Positions 18,243 to 26,991 of a DNA stretch of 47,343 nucleotides are shown here, in pieces (the first letter of the stretch is position 1; each line of letters opens with the position of its first letter). Source of the DNA: Bacteroidales bacterium (GTDB lineage: Bacteria > Bacteroidota > Bacteroidia > Bacteroidales > UBA10428); NCBI GenBank assembly GCA_016928305.1, contig JAFGKY010000109.1, positions 1 to 47,343 on the forward strand. Direction: 5' to 3'. The notes beneath the pieces were generated by a model that did not search any database, had not been told where the DNA came from, and was given only the letters and a program-made list of their open reading frames with translations. Made by a program: the position numbers and the translations under genes.

Positions 18243-19421
18243 ATGAGAATACCTTTTTTGTTATTTCTTTTTATCCTTTTAACGGGATGTTTTACAGGTA
18301 AGACAAAACAAGAAAAAAGCATCGACGAAACCAAATGGTCAGTAAAAATGGCAAATGCAGCCATGATACGTCATGACAGCCTGATATGCTGGAATGAAGA
18401 CCGGAAACCCCGGTGGCAATACGATGTTGCCATGCTGGGTCAGGCTATTGACAAGCTGGGGTATATCGACACTGCGTATTCCAAATACCATGAAGATTAC
18501 CTGAATTATTTTGTGAAGGATGATACCATTATTAAGTATAAACTGGAAGAATATAACCTGGATAATGTCAATCCGGCCAAAGGTCTGATAACATTGTATA
18601 AACGAACCGGTAAGGCAAAATACCTCAATGCCATTGACCTTATAATAAGGCAAATGGAACATCAGCCAAAAACCCAATCCGGAGGTTACTGGCACAAGGC
18701 AAAATACCCCTGGCAGATGTGGCTCGATGGCATTTATATGTCGTCTCCTTTCCTGGCACAATATGCCAATGAGTTCAACAAGCCGGACTGGTTTGATACC
18801 ATAGCTTACCAGATAATGCATATCTATACGAAAACCTATGACCCGAATACCGGATTGTTGTATCATGCATGGGATGAATCAAAGACCCAACAATGGTGCA
18901 ACCCGGCAACCGGCCAGTCGAAAGAATTCTGGGGAAGAGCCATTGGCTGGTATATGATGGCCATTGTTGATGTGCTGGGATATTTACCTGATGATCATCC
19001 GAAAAGAGATTCCATTATCAATATATTGGTAAGCACATCGGAAGCATTATTGCGTGTCCGTGATCCGGAGACCGGACTTTGGTACCAGGTGCTGGACAAG
19101 GGAGGCCAGGAAGGCAATTATCTTGAAGCCTCCTGCTCATCGATGTTCACTTATGCTTTCGCCAAAGGTGCCAAGATGGGATACTTACCTGCAACGTATC
19201 AGGATATTGCACTGAACTCATTTCAGGCGCTGATCGATAATTTTATAAAAACCGGGGATGACGGACTGCCTGTTATGACCAATATTTGCGGAGGTGCAGG
19301 CCTGGGCGGATATCCATACCGCGATGGCAGTTACAACTATTATATTACGGAAAGAAGAGTAGACAACGATACCAAGGGAGTGGCCCCCTTTATTCTGGCT
19401 GCCATTGAGTTAAACCTGTAA
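18243..19421 (+). CDS. GH105 unsaturated rhamnogalacturonyl/glucuronyl hydrolase, lipoprotein
   Basis: This 392-residue protein has a lipoprotein signal (LLTGC at residues 12-16) and an (alpha/alpha)6-barrel GH105 domain across the rest. Family signatures are PWQMWLDGIYM with the catalytic Asp (D162), YHAWDES, and FWGRAIGWYM. The enzyme hydrates and cleaves the unsaturated uronate left at the non-reducing end by pectate or rhamnogalacturonan lyases, releasing 5-keto-4-deoxyuronate. It opens a unit continued by susC and susD. The lipid anchor suggests periplasmic or surface location. It is a clear paralogue of the exported GH105 at 31392. Confidence 0.92.
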   Translation: MRIPFLLFLFILLTGCFTGKTKQEKSIDETKWSVKMANAAMIRHDSLICWNEDRKPRWQYDVAMLGQAIDKLGYIDTAYSKYHEDYLNYFVKDDTIIKYKLEEYNLDNVNPAKGLITLYKRTGKAKYLNAIDLIIRQMEHQPKTQSGGYWHKAKYPWQMWLDGIYMSSPFLAQYANEFNKPDWFDTIAYQIMHIYTKTYDPNTGLLYHAWDESKTQQWCNPATGQSKEFWGRAIGWYMMAIVDVLGYLPDDHPKRDSIINILVSTSEALLRVRDPETGLWYQVLDKGGQEGNYLEASCSSMFTYAFAKGAKMGYLPATYQDIALNSFQALIDNFIKTGDDGLPVMTNICGGAGLGGYPYRDGSYNYYITERRVDNDTKGVAPFILAAIELNL

Positions 19422-19645
19422 TTGTTGAATGGCCGATTGTCACAGTATACCGGTAAATTACGAGTCTCGGATGGATGCAAAAAAGGCTATAATATGTTCA
19501 CCTTTTTCAGTCATTTTATTTTGTTATAATTCGTATCTTAGTAAATATGTATGTTTTGTTGCATGGATAAGAAATACCATTGGAAAGGAATTATCGATTC
19601 CTGTGTATTAATATCAAATTAACTAAATATAATTTAATGCTAACT

Positions 19646-22600
19646 ATGAAAAAAAACCTGATTATTTTTAAAACGGGTGTATGTATCCGCATTTTTACCC
19701 TGCTGTTGTTGTTTTTGCCCACGGCTTTGTTCGGGCAGGGAAAAATTACGGGTACGGTCACCGATGCCAGTGATGGCTCTCCATTGCCCGGCGCCAATGT
19801 TGTAATAAAAGGCACATCAGTGGGCGCAGTAACGGACATGAACGGGACCTTCACACTGGAAGCTCCTGCAGATGCGGTTCTGGTTATTTCGTTTGTAGGA
19901 TTTCTGTCTGAAACCATTGAGGTGGCAGGACAGACAAACATTAATGTGACCCTTACGCCCGACCTGGCCAGACTGGACGAAGTAGTGGTTATCGGGTACG
20001 GTACCATGAAAAAGAGCGACCTCACAGGTGCTGTCTCTTCCATCAAAGAAGAGGATATTAAGAGTATTAAGTCCTCCAATGCGGTTGAAGCCCTGCAGGG
20101 AAAGATCGCAGGTGTTGATATGACCCGCAGTGACGGCCGCGCCGGCTCGGGATATAACATCCTCATCCGCGGTGCACGTTCGTTCTCAGCTAAAAACGAT
20201 CCTATTTATATTGTCGACGGCATCGATTACGGAAGCACCATTAATATCAATCCAAGCGACATAGTTTCCATTGAAGTGCTTAAAGATGCCTCTTCCACCG
20301 CCATTTATGGTTCAAGGGGTGCAAACGGAATTGTTATGGTCACAACCAAAAAAGGAAGCCAGGGTAAAATGGTGGTGAACTTCGGCACCTATTATGGTTA
20401 TACCACTCCGCTGGGCAAGCTGCCTATGGGCGATGCCGATTATTACCTGAGGATGTCACGGGATTTATACAGGACCAATCACACCGCTTACTGGGATTCA
20501 GCAGATGCATCTATACCGGCCTCGGCTGTACTTACTCCTGAAGAATTGGAAGGATATACACGCCTGTCCGAAGGAGCCGACCCGGAAGACTATGACTGGG
20601 TGAAACAACAGATGAAAAATCACGGGAACCAGGCAGATTTTTACCTTTCCATTACCGGGGGTACGGAGAAATCGAACTATACGGTATCTCTCAATCACTT
20701 TCTGGAAGATAACTTTATTCCCAATGACAATTACAAAAGGTATTCGATCAAATCCAATGTTGATTCGAAGGTTTACAAATGGCTGGAAATCGGTAATTCC
20801 ACATTCCTGTCATACACGGATATAAATCGCGGACGGGGTATTAACTATGATATGAATCCGTTCGTTAAACCGTATGACGATGATGACAACCTGATCATTG
20901 AACCCGATCCCAGCCGTGTTCCTTTTACGAATCCGCTTATTGATCAGGATCCTGACTTCCGGTCGGATGAGACATTACGAACAGGAATATTTTCCTCTTT
21001 TTACGGTCAGGTTAATATTGCCCCCGTTGGTCTTACCTTCCGGACCAATTTTAATGTGAACCTCGATTTTCAGCGCCACGGAACCTATACGGGCACTTCG
21101 GAGGAACTGGAAAGGCTGAGTGAGGCAAGCCTTACCGAGATAAATACTTACAAATGGACATGGACCAATGTGCTGACCTTTGACAAAACCTTCAGTGATC
21201 ATCATATCATGGCCACGGCTGCCACAGAGACCCGGTACAGACTTACGGAACGTTACTACCAGTACGGGAAAGATATGGTACTGGCCGATTTTAAATGGTT
21301 TGCCATCCGTACGGGCGATCCGAATTTCCTCGACATTACGGATTTATCTGAGTTTCCCTACACCAAGGAAACCATGGTCTCATTTATCGGACGGTTGCAC
21401 TACGGTTATGCCGGAAGATACCTTGTTACGTTGACCGGCAGGCATGACGGTGCATCACAGCTGGTTGAAAAATGGGATTTCTTCCCGGCCGTATCATTTG
21501 CCTGGGGTATTTCCAATGAAAACTTCATGAAGAATCAGAATGTGTTGTCTAATCTGAAATATCGTATGGGCGTTGGAAAAACAGGAAATTATTCGGTAGA
21601 ACCCTATCAGTCATTGGGTGTAACTACAGATTATATGATGTATTATCAGTTTGGCGTTGCTGAAAACACGGTTAGCGGTTATCGCACCGGACAGCTTGCT
21701 ACCATACCCAAATGGGAATCATCGATTGCTGCCAACTGGGGCCTTGACTTTGGATTTCTGGCCAACCGGATTTCCGGTAGTTTTGAATATTATTATGTCT
21801 GGACCAAAGATATCCTTCAGCAAGTTATTCTGCCTCCTACTTCTGCAGTAACCACGGTACTGGAGAACATAGGTAAAACAGAGAGCAGCGGAATAGAAAT
21901 AACGCTGAATTCAGTAAACATCAACAAACCCAATTTCAAATGGTCAACAAGCCTGACTTTTTCAAGGAGTGTTGAAGAAATAACCTACCTGGCTGGAGGT
22001 ATAAATCAGGATGTTGCCAATAAATGGTTTGTCGGTGAGCCGCTTGCTGTTTTTTATGACTGGAAAATGGAAGGTATATGGCAAACCGAGGAAGCTACTA
22101 CGGCCTACAAATACGGCGACGCCCCCGGTGAAATTAAGCGCAGGGATCGCCAGGCCGGTGATACCGCAATGACCGGTTGGTTCAGCATAAACGACAGTGA
22201 CCGTTACGTATTGGGCACTCCAAGACCGAAATGGACCGCGGGATTGAACTCCACCATGAATTTTTATGGTGTTGATCTGTCCATTTTTGTATATGCACGC
22301 GTGGGTCAGATGGTGATGGATGTTGTCGACGGAAGGTGGAGCCCCGATGGTCGTGAAAACTCTATTGAACGGGATTACTGGACCCCGAACAACCCGAACA
22401 ATGATTATCCCAAGGTCGATCCGGGCCAAACACGAAGCGGATGGAGCGAAGCCACAGTTTTGCAATACAAAGACGGGACATTTGTGAAAATCAAGGATAT
22501 CACACTGGGCTATACGTTCCCTGTCAAATGGACCAGCTACATCGGCATATCCAATTTGCGGCCCTATTTGTCTTTAAAGAATTACTTTGTATTCGGAAAG

Positions 22601-22711
22601 TATTTTGCGCAGGGCAGGTATGACCCTGAGGCCGTTAATTCAAGAGGTGAAAGCAATGTCGGATTCCCGGCACCCAAAATGATTATTGTTGGTCTGAATG
22701 TGACCTTCTGA
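19646..22711 (+). CDS. SusC-family TonB-dependent outer membrane transporter (no STN domain)
   Basis: From the ATG at 19646 the protein has 1021 residues. That start gives a normal signal peptide (MKKNLIIFK then a hydrophobic stretch ending FGQG); the open frame extends further upstream without one. A carboxypeptidase-regulatory-like beta-sandwich (about 35-110) follows, and then the segment LDEVVVIGYG, a plug domain (about 115-230) and a 22-strand barrel ending in the aromatic motif NVTF. SusC proteins import oligosaccharides with TonB energy. No STN domain precedes the beta-sandwich, so it cannot signal through an anti-sigma factor in the usual way. susD follows after 33 bases. The pectin neighbourhood implies oligogalacturonide or rhamnogalacturonan oligomers as substrate. 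Confidence 0.95.
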   Translation: MKKNLIIFKTGVCIRIFTLLLLFLPTALFGQGKITGTVTDASDGSPLPGANVVIKGTSVGAVTDMNGTFTLEAPADAVLVISFVGFLSETIEVAGQTNINVTLTPDLARLDEVVVIGYGTMKKSDLTGAVSSIKEEDIKSIKSSNAVEALQGKIAGVDMTRSDGRAGSGYNILIRGARSFSAKNDPIYIVDGIDYGSTININPSDIVSIEVLKDASSTAIYGSRGANGIVMVTTKKGSQGKMVVNFGTYYGYTTPLGKLPMGDADYYLRMSRDLYRTNHTAYWDSADASIPASAVLTPEELEGYTRLSEGADPEDYDWVKQQMKNHGNQADFYLSITGGTEKSNYTVSLNHFLEDNFIPNDNYKRYSIKSNVDSKVYKWLEIGNSTFLSYTDINRGRGINYDMNPFVKPYDDDDNLIIEPDPSRVPFTNPLIDQDPDFRSDETLRTGIFSSFYGQVNIAPVGLTFRTNFNVNLDFQRHGTYTGTSEELERLSEASLTEINTYKWTWTNVLTFDKTFSDHHIMATAATETRYRLTERYYQYGKDMVLADFKWFAIRTGDPNFLDITDLSEFPYTKETMVSFIGRLHYGYAGRYLVTLTGRHDGASQLVEKWDFFPAVSFAWGISNENFMKNQNVLSNLKYRMGVGKTGNYSVEPYQSLGVTTDYMMYYQFGVAENTVSGYRTGQLATIPKWESSIAANWGLDFGFLANRISGSFEYYYVWTKDILQQVILPPTSAVTTVLENIGKTESSGIEITLNSVNINKPNFKWSTSLTFSRSVEEITYLAGGINQDVANKWFVGEPLAVFYDWKMEGIWQTEEATTAYKYGDAPGEIKRRDRQAGDTAMTGWFSINDSDRYVLGTPRPKWTAGLNSTMNFYGVDLSIFVYARVGQMVMDVVDGRWSPDGRENSIERDYWTPNNPNNDYPKVDPGQTRSGWSEATVLQYKDGTFVKIKDITLGYTFPVKWTSYIGISNLRPYLSLKNYFVFGKYFAQGRYDPEAVNSRGESNVGFPAPKMIIVGLNVTF

Positions 22712-22744
22712 GAAAAAATATATAACCAAAACAATTAAGCGATT

Positions 22745-24757
22745 ATGAAAGCATTTAAAATATTTTCTTTGATACTGATCCTCGGATTTGCCTCCTGCAG
22801 CGATTTTCTCGAAGAGGACTTCAGGGGAGGTGTGGCTGTGCCAACCTGGTACACCACAAACGATGGAATGGAAGGTCTGGTTGCATCCTGCTATGCAACA
22901 TCAAAAATTTGGTTTGCCAAAGAGGAAGGATACGACTTCAGCGTGCCGGGCACGGATATCTATGATTACGGCCAGCAGCATCCGCAGCAATACCAGTATA
23001 CCTATACAACGGATTTTAATCCGACCAATTCCCGACTGGTGGTATTGTGGATTGAATTATACAAAGGGATCAATGCATGCAACGATGCCATCGATGTATT
23101 GTCCGATCCCGATCTTACACCCTTTGATGAAACAAAAACAGCAATTCGCCTTTCCGAAGTGCGGTTTCTGAGGGCGCTTTACAACTGGCTCATTGTTGAA
23201 CAATGGGGCGGAGTTCAGCTCCGAACTGAACCCATTGTCGGAGTGGTTAAAACAGCTACCCGGTCATCGGAAGAAGAATTCTATAAACTGATTCTTGAGG
23301 ATCTTGATTATGCCGTTGAACACCTGGGAGCTGATCCGGCTGTGAATACTTCTAACGATGAATATGGCAGGGTTAATGTATGGGCTGCACGGGCTTTACG
23401 TGCCAGGATGCGCCTTACCTGGGCCAGCTATACCGGCGACATGGCCTTGTATGCAGGTGCCGCAGAAGATGCAGCAGCTGTGATCAACAGCGGTGAGTTT
23501 TCTTTGTATGACAATTATGCCGATGTCTGGGATATCGATAACCGGGACAACAATACGGAAAACGTATGGGCAATCAACTACTCACGAACCGAATATGCCA
23601 AGATGGGTGTAAATGCCGAGACATATACCAAATACCAGCGGCCCGCCGACAAGGCATGGGACGAAAGGGAAGGCGGACATCACGGTCACCTGATGTTTGG
23701 CTCACAGTACGATGTGCAACCGGGTATGCAAAGGGATGTTGAGAACGGCCGTCCCTTCAGAAGGTATTCACCCACCAAATACCTGATCGACTGCTTCCAC
23801 GAAGATGTGGATGAACGGTTTTTCGGATCCTTCAAAACAACATGGACTGTCAATGCAACCTCAATTCCGGGGTGGTTTGCTTCTGAAAGCGATCTGCAGA
23901 CAAAGGAAATAAAAGCCAATACTGCTGATCCGGATACCGTTGTCAAGATGTTTATCCGAACAGCCCTGTCGGGTAAAACATATTACCTCGACAGCGCTAT
24001 GATTATCGGAACGGATACCATCCTGACACCCAATTCACCTTACATGGATAAAAACAAAGGTAAGTTGGTCGGAAAACCGTTGTTCAATGCCATTGGTGAC
24101 ACCTGTATACATTATGTGAAGGGAAGTTTACCAGATGATATTCAGCTTACTGATATCCGAGGGCATTACATGTGGAATTTTGAAAGGAGTTACTGGTGCC
24201 TTGACTATGAAAACATGTTTCATGCTGATGGTACCCTGAATGATGAAGGAGTATATGACCGGAATATCTTCTTTGAACTGCACAAATTCTATGATAATAC
24301 AAGGCCTGCCGCTACCGATGCCGGTTCCATGAACGGAATCCGTGACGCCATGGTGATAAGGATCTCTGAGATGTATTTAATTGCAGCTGAAGCGCTGTGG
24401 AAGAGCGGTCAGGCCGGAACGGCATACTCGCAGTATCTGATACCCCTGGCCGATAAACGGTCATACGACGGCAACGGTGCTGCCATGCTCGCTTCGTACG
24501 GGATCAACAGTGGCAATGATTTGTCCATGGAGTATTTTATGGATGAAAGAGCCCGTGAGTTCTGCGGTGAACAGCTTCGCTGGTTCGACCTGAAACGCCT
24601 GGGCAAGGATGCCATGGTGGCCAGGATCAAACAGTACGCCGGTAATCCGTCTGCCCGCAACAACTTTGATGCTCACTTTACGGTAAGGCCGATTCCCCAG
24701 GTACAGCTTGATGCTATTACCAATAAGGAAGAGTTTTTACAGAATCCGGGTTATTAA
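22745..24757 (+). CDS. SusD-family surface glycan-binding lipoprotein (large)
   Basis: This 670-residue protein has a lipoprotein signal (MKAFKIFSLILILGFASC) followed by SDFLEED, a typical SusD start. N-terminal SusD-like and C-terminal SusD/RagB regions are present, including FLRALYNWLIVEQWGGV, the IRISEMYLIAAEAL helix and ERAREFCGEQLRWFDLKRLG near the end. It is the lid of the SusC transporter at the cell surface. At 670 residues it is longer than most SusD proteins (about 500-600); the extra length lies mainly in the central part (about 290-510). It directly follows susC and is followed by an intrinsic terminator. Confidence 0.95.
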   Translation: MKAFKIFSLILILGFASCSDFLEEDFRGGVAVPTWYTTNDGMEGLVASCYATSKIWFAKEEGYDFSVPGTDIYDYGQQHPQQYQYTYTTDFNPTNSRLVVLWIELYKGINACNDAIDVLSDPDLTPFDETKTAIRLSEVRFLRALYNWLIVEQWGGVQLRTEPIVGVVKTATRSSEEEFYKLILEDLDYAVEHLGADPAVNTSNDEYGRVNVWAARALRARMRLTWASYTGDMALYAGAAEDAAAVINSGEFSLYDNYADVWDIDNRDNNTENVWAINYSRTEYAKMGVNAETYTKYQRPADKAWDEREGGHHGHLMFGSQYDVQPGMQRDVENGRPFRRYSPTKYLIDCFHEDVDERFFGSFKTTWTVNATSIPGWFASESDLQTKEIKANTADPDTVVKMFIRTALSGKTYYLDSAMIIGTDTILTPNSPYMDKNKGKLVGKPLFNAIGDTCIHYVKGSLPDDIQLTDIRGHYMWNFERSYWCLDYENMFHADGTLNDEGVYDRNIFFELHKFYDNTRPAATDAGSMNGIRDAMVIRISEMYLIAAEALWKSGQAGTAYSQYLIPLADKRSYDGNGAAMLASYGINSGNDLSMEYFMDERAREFCGEQLRWFDLKRLGKDAMVARIKQYAGNPSARNNFDAHFTVRPIPQVQLDAITNKEEFLQNPGY

Positions 24758-24781
24758 TTAGTTAATAGTTCTTATTACGGC

Positions 24782-24816
24782 AAAAAGGCTGTCCCCACCG
24801 CGGGACGGCTTTTTTT
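24782..24816 (+). terminator. Intrinsic terminator after susD
   Basis: AAGGCTGTCCC and GGGACGGCTTT pair across a short CACCG loop, with two wobble pairs, followed by a run of T. It lies 24 bases after the susD stop, so the GH105-susC-susD transcript probably ends here. Confidence 0.85.
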
Positions 24817-24820
24817 GTGC

Positions 24821-24975
24821 GTCATCGTGGGGCTCGCCGTAGCAGTCATTGCGAGTCCCACCAGAGAGGTCATTGCGAGGCTCGCCATAGCAGTCATTGC
24901 GAGGAGGCCATTTGAAATGATTCCGTTTGTCGAAATGATTGTGGCCGACGTGGCAATCGGATTGAACAGGCAGAA
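24821..24975 (+). repeat. CATTGCGAG/GGCAATCGGAT element, left half of the GIY-YIG unit
   Basis: Three copies of GTCATTGCGAG (24845, 24869, 24893) are followed by about 45 unrelated bases and then GACGTGGCAATCGGAT, ending GAACAGGCAGAA. The same ordered parts occur in reverse orientation at 25423-25540, and again at 44621-44960 and 47155-47343. GGCAGAA marks the start of the central core in the other copies. Confidence 0.85.
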
Positions 24976-25006
24976 CATACCAGAGCCTCAGTGATCAAGT
25001 CAAAGG

Positions 25007-25309
25007 TTAAATATCATCCTTGATTATTTCAAATAAGTCCGTCCACCCAGCATTCATCTTATTGATCAAATCGATTTTATCCTGCCTTGATCCGGCTTTG
25101 ATCTGTTTCTCCCTGGCAATAGCTTCCTCAATGCTTGCATAACACTCATAGTATACAAGCTTGATGACGTTGTACTTACGTGTAAAGGAATTCGGATAGA
25201 AATGATCTTTGTGCTGAGTTATTCTGGTAAACAGATTGCTGGTAACGCCTGTATACAAAACAGTATTCTTATTGGTTGTCATGATATATACGTAACCACC
25301 TTTTGCCAT
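25007..25309 (-). CDS. Small GIY-YIG nuclease-domain protein
   Basis: This 100-residue protein is almost entirely a GIY-YIG domain. The first motif is YVYIM (6-10), the second YTGV (19-22), with the expected Arg in LFTRITQHK (R29) and Glu in the AIAREKQIK helix (E67). The layout resembles the UvrC-like/YhbQ group, short proteins often annotated as GIY-YIG nuclease family with unproven function. The gene lies alone between inverted copies of a dispersed repeat, in the middle of a pectin locus and opposite to its neighbours' direction. That suggests it travelled with the repeat rather than belonging to the pathway. Confidence 0.88.
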   Translation of the reverse strand: MAKGGYVYIMTTNKNTVLYTGVTSNLFTRITQHKDHFYPNSFTRKYNVIKLVYYECYASIEEAIAREKQIKAGSRQDKIDLINKMNAGWTDLFEIIKDDI

Positions 25310-25422
25310 AACGATTTTAATAATAATGTTAACACTAAGTTACTATAGCTAATCTATATAATAAGATAACAATATTATACAATAAAAATAAATAAAACTC
25401 TATAGCAGGTATTGCTTATGCT

Positions 25423-25540
25423 ATCCGATTGCCACGCCATTCAATACCATTTCGTTTTAATTTGAATCATTCCAACCGAATGGCTCGCAATGACTCACTG
25501 GTGGGGCTCGCAATGACTCGCGGTTTGGCCGAAGCGTCAT
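25423..25540 (-). repeat. CATTGCGAG/GGCAATCGGAT element, right half of the GIY-YIG unit
   Basis: Read on the minus strand, this has CATTGCGAG twice, then CCATTCGGTTGG, a spacer, and GGCGTGGCAATCGGAT. Positions 25423-25502 are identical, as reverse complement, to 47202-47281 over 80 bases. Together with 24821-24975 it brackets the GIY-YIG gene as an inverted pair. Confidence 0.88.
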
Positions 25541-25548
25541 GGCCATAA

Positions 25549-25577
25549 AAAAAGCCGCCCTTTCCGGGGCGGCTTTT
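25549..25577 (-). terminator. Intrinsic terminator of the T9SS protein gene
   Basis: On the minus strand AAGCCGCCCC and GGGCGGCTT form a GC-rich stem with a GGAAA loop and a run of T after it. It lies about 20 bases beyond the stop of the minus-strand gene at 25597. Confidence 0.9.
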
Positions 25578-25596
25578 AACCATTAACTAAAAAACA

Positions 25597-26652
25597 TTAT
25601 TTCGTCAGTTTGTCGGTATAGGTCTTGCCATCGATGGTATTTACACGCACAAAATACATACCTTTTACAAGACTTCTGGTATTGATCATTAACCGATCGT
25701 TATCGTTGAACACCGTTACCAGTGTTTTGCCTGTAATATCAATGATATCCACATAGGCAATGTTACCGGCATTGCTGAAGTTCAGCTGGTCAACAACCGG
25801 ATTGGGATACATGCGGTACGGACGGGTTTCAGCATCCTTAACGGCACTGCCTCCCGGGCATTCGCAATCCATGTTCAGCACCCAAAGGACACTGTTTTTC
25901 AGCATATTATAAAATTCAGCTGTTGCCAGATCCATAAAGGTATGATGCACACCCCACGATACAAGCCTTTTTGTTGTTGCATTTTCTTCCGTTTTCCACA
26001 TAAAGGACTTCAGGTTTGCAGGGAATGTAGCCTCATCAACGGCATGTTTATTGTCTGCTATGGGTGTTGAAGCAGCTACAACGGCAGCGTCGCCGTTTAC
26101 GGCATCTTTCAGGTCAAATGCCTGTATGTGAGCCTCACCGGCACCCATTCCACCGGGTGAGCCTTCGGGATTATAACCGGTTGTCCAGGTAACCTCCTGA
26201 TCAACGGTCCAGCATTTAAGAATATCACTGTTGTCTTTTATGACCATGGATGTAATGCCTTCCAGCAGATCCGCAGATTTAGCAGAAGTATGCCAGTTCA
26301 CATCGGTTACCTGTGTAAATATAAGATGATCACCTTTATACAGCATATATGCCTTTAAACTTACACAAGGAATAGGCCATCCTGCCGTACTGAAAAATGC
26401 CATGTCGGAGGATCCTCCGTTTTCAGTGAGTAAGGCTGCATCATAACTGCTGAAATCAGTCATAACCTTAGCATCAGCAAGGGGAACATGATTTGCAACT
26501 ATCCCGGGAATTGAATCGATTTTCGAAATGATGGTCTGAATAATGGGATCAGTTGCAGGATCATTGGAGCTGACAACCATCACTTTTTTGTCCTGTGCAA
26601 TAGCAGCAGCAGCAATCAGAATTGTAAAAAGAACAAGGTAAAGTTTTTTCAT
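25597..26652 (-). CDS. Secreted T9SS-sorted protein of unknown function (possible ThuA-like fold)
   Basis: This 351-residue protein has a clear signal peptide (about 1-19, ending AIAQ). Residues about 22-262 begin KKVMVVSSNDPATDPII and contain alternating strands and helices, with AALLTENGGSS and VSWGVHHTFM motifs. This loosely recalls the ThuA/glutamine-amidotransferase-like fold, but I cannot confirm the family. Residues about 280-351 are a type A T9SS sorting domain (MYPNPVVDQLNFS, GMYFVRV, KLTK end), so it is exported across the outer membrane. It has its own terminator and is divergent from the GH28 operon. No catalytic residues can be assigned. Confidence 0.75.
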   Translation of the reverse strand: MKKLYLVLFTILIAAAAIAQDKKVMVVSSNDPATDPIIQTIISKIDSIPGIVANHVPLADAKVMTDFSSYDAALLTENGGSSDMAFFSTAGWPIPCVSLKAYMLYKGDHLIFTQVTDVNWHTSAKSADLLEGITSMVIKDNSDILKCWTVDQEVTWTTGYNPEGSPGGMGAGEAHIQAFDLKDAVNGDAAVVAASTPIADNKHAVDEATFPANLKSFMWKTEENATTKRLVSWGVHHTFMDLATAEFYNMLKNSVLWVLNMDCECPGGSAVKDAETRPYRMYPNPVVDQLNFSNAGNIAYVDIIDITGKTLVTVFNDNDRLMINTRSLVKGMYFVRVNTIDGKTYTDKLTK

Positions 26653-26762
26653 AGCGTATAAATTTTGGTTAGTAACTACTTTTAGTATATAAAATTAAGC
26701 TTATTTTTTTGATCAACTAAATTAAGGCTAAATAATAATAAAATAGGTATCCAAATTATCGT

Positions 26763-26780
26763 AAATAGGGGGATAAATTG
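26763..26780 (+). promoter_or_regulatory. 18-bp motif AAATRGGGGGRTAAATTG, copy 2
   Basis: AAATAGGGGGATAAATTG matches the copy at 18137-18154 at 16 of 18 bases. It lies in the 339-bp divergent region between the T9SS unknown-protein gene and GH28, about 135 bases before a -7 box for GH28. The rest of 26653-26991 is AT-rich with no other clear structure. Confidence 0.5.
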
Positions 26781-26913
26781 TTGCATGATGAATGCGGTGT
26801 TTCCGCTGAATTCGTTACATGATGTGCTTTACAGCGAATAATGAACAGCCATTTTAGAAACGTGTAACTCCTTTATATGCTATGCAACTATTCCTTGGAA
26901 TCATTACATTCAT

Positions 26914-26921
26914 TAATTTTG
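26914..26921 (+). promoter_or_regulatory. Candidate -7 box for the GH28 operon
   Basis: TAATTTTG fits TAnnTTTG. CTTG at 26894-26897 is a possible -33 element with 16-base spacing. The predicted leader is about 65 bases. Confidence 0.4.
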
Positions 26922-26991
26922 TTCAGCTAAAAAAGTATGTGAATGGGATAGGTTATTCATATACTTAGTCTGATCTCACTAATAGTATTCT

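Noticed and set aside
19450..19458. Third copy of the 18-bp motif before the first susC
   Set aside because: Only GGTAAATT is shared and the G-run is missing, so the match is too weak to claim.
24775..24978. Minus-strand open frame with LAMT repeats
   Set aside because: The LAMT words are translations of CATTGCGAG repeats; the same occurs at 47072-47275.
25007..25309. GIY-YIG gene as a homing endonuclease in an intron
   Set aside because: No intron structure or split host gene is seen; the flanks are intergenic repeats.
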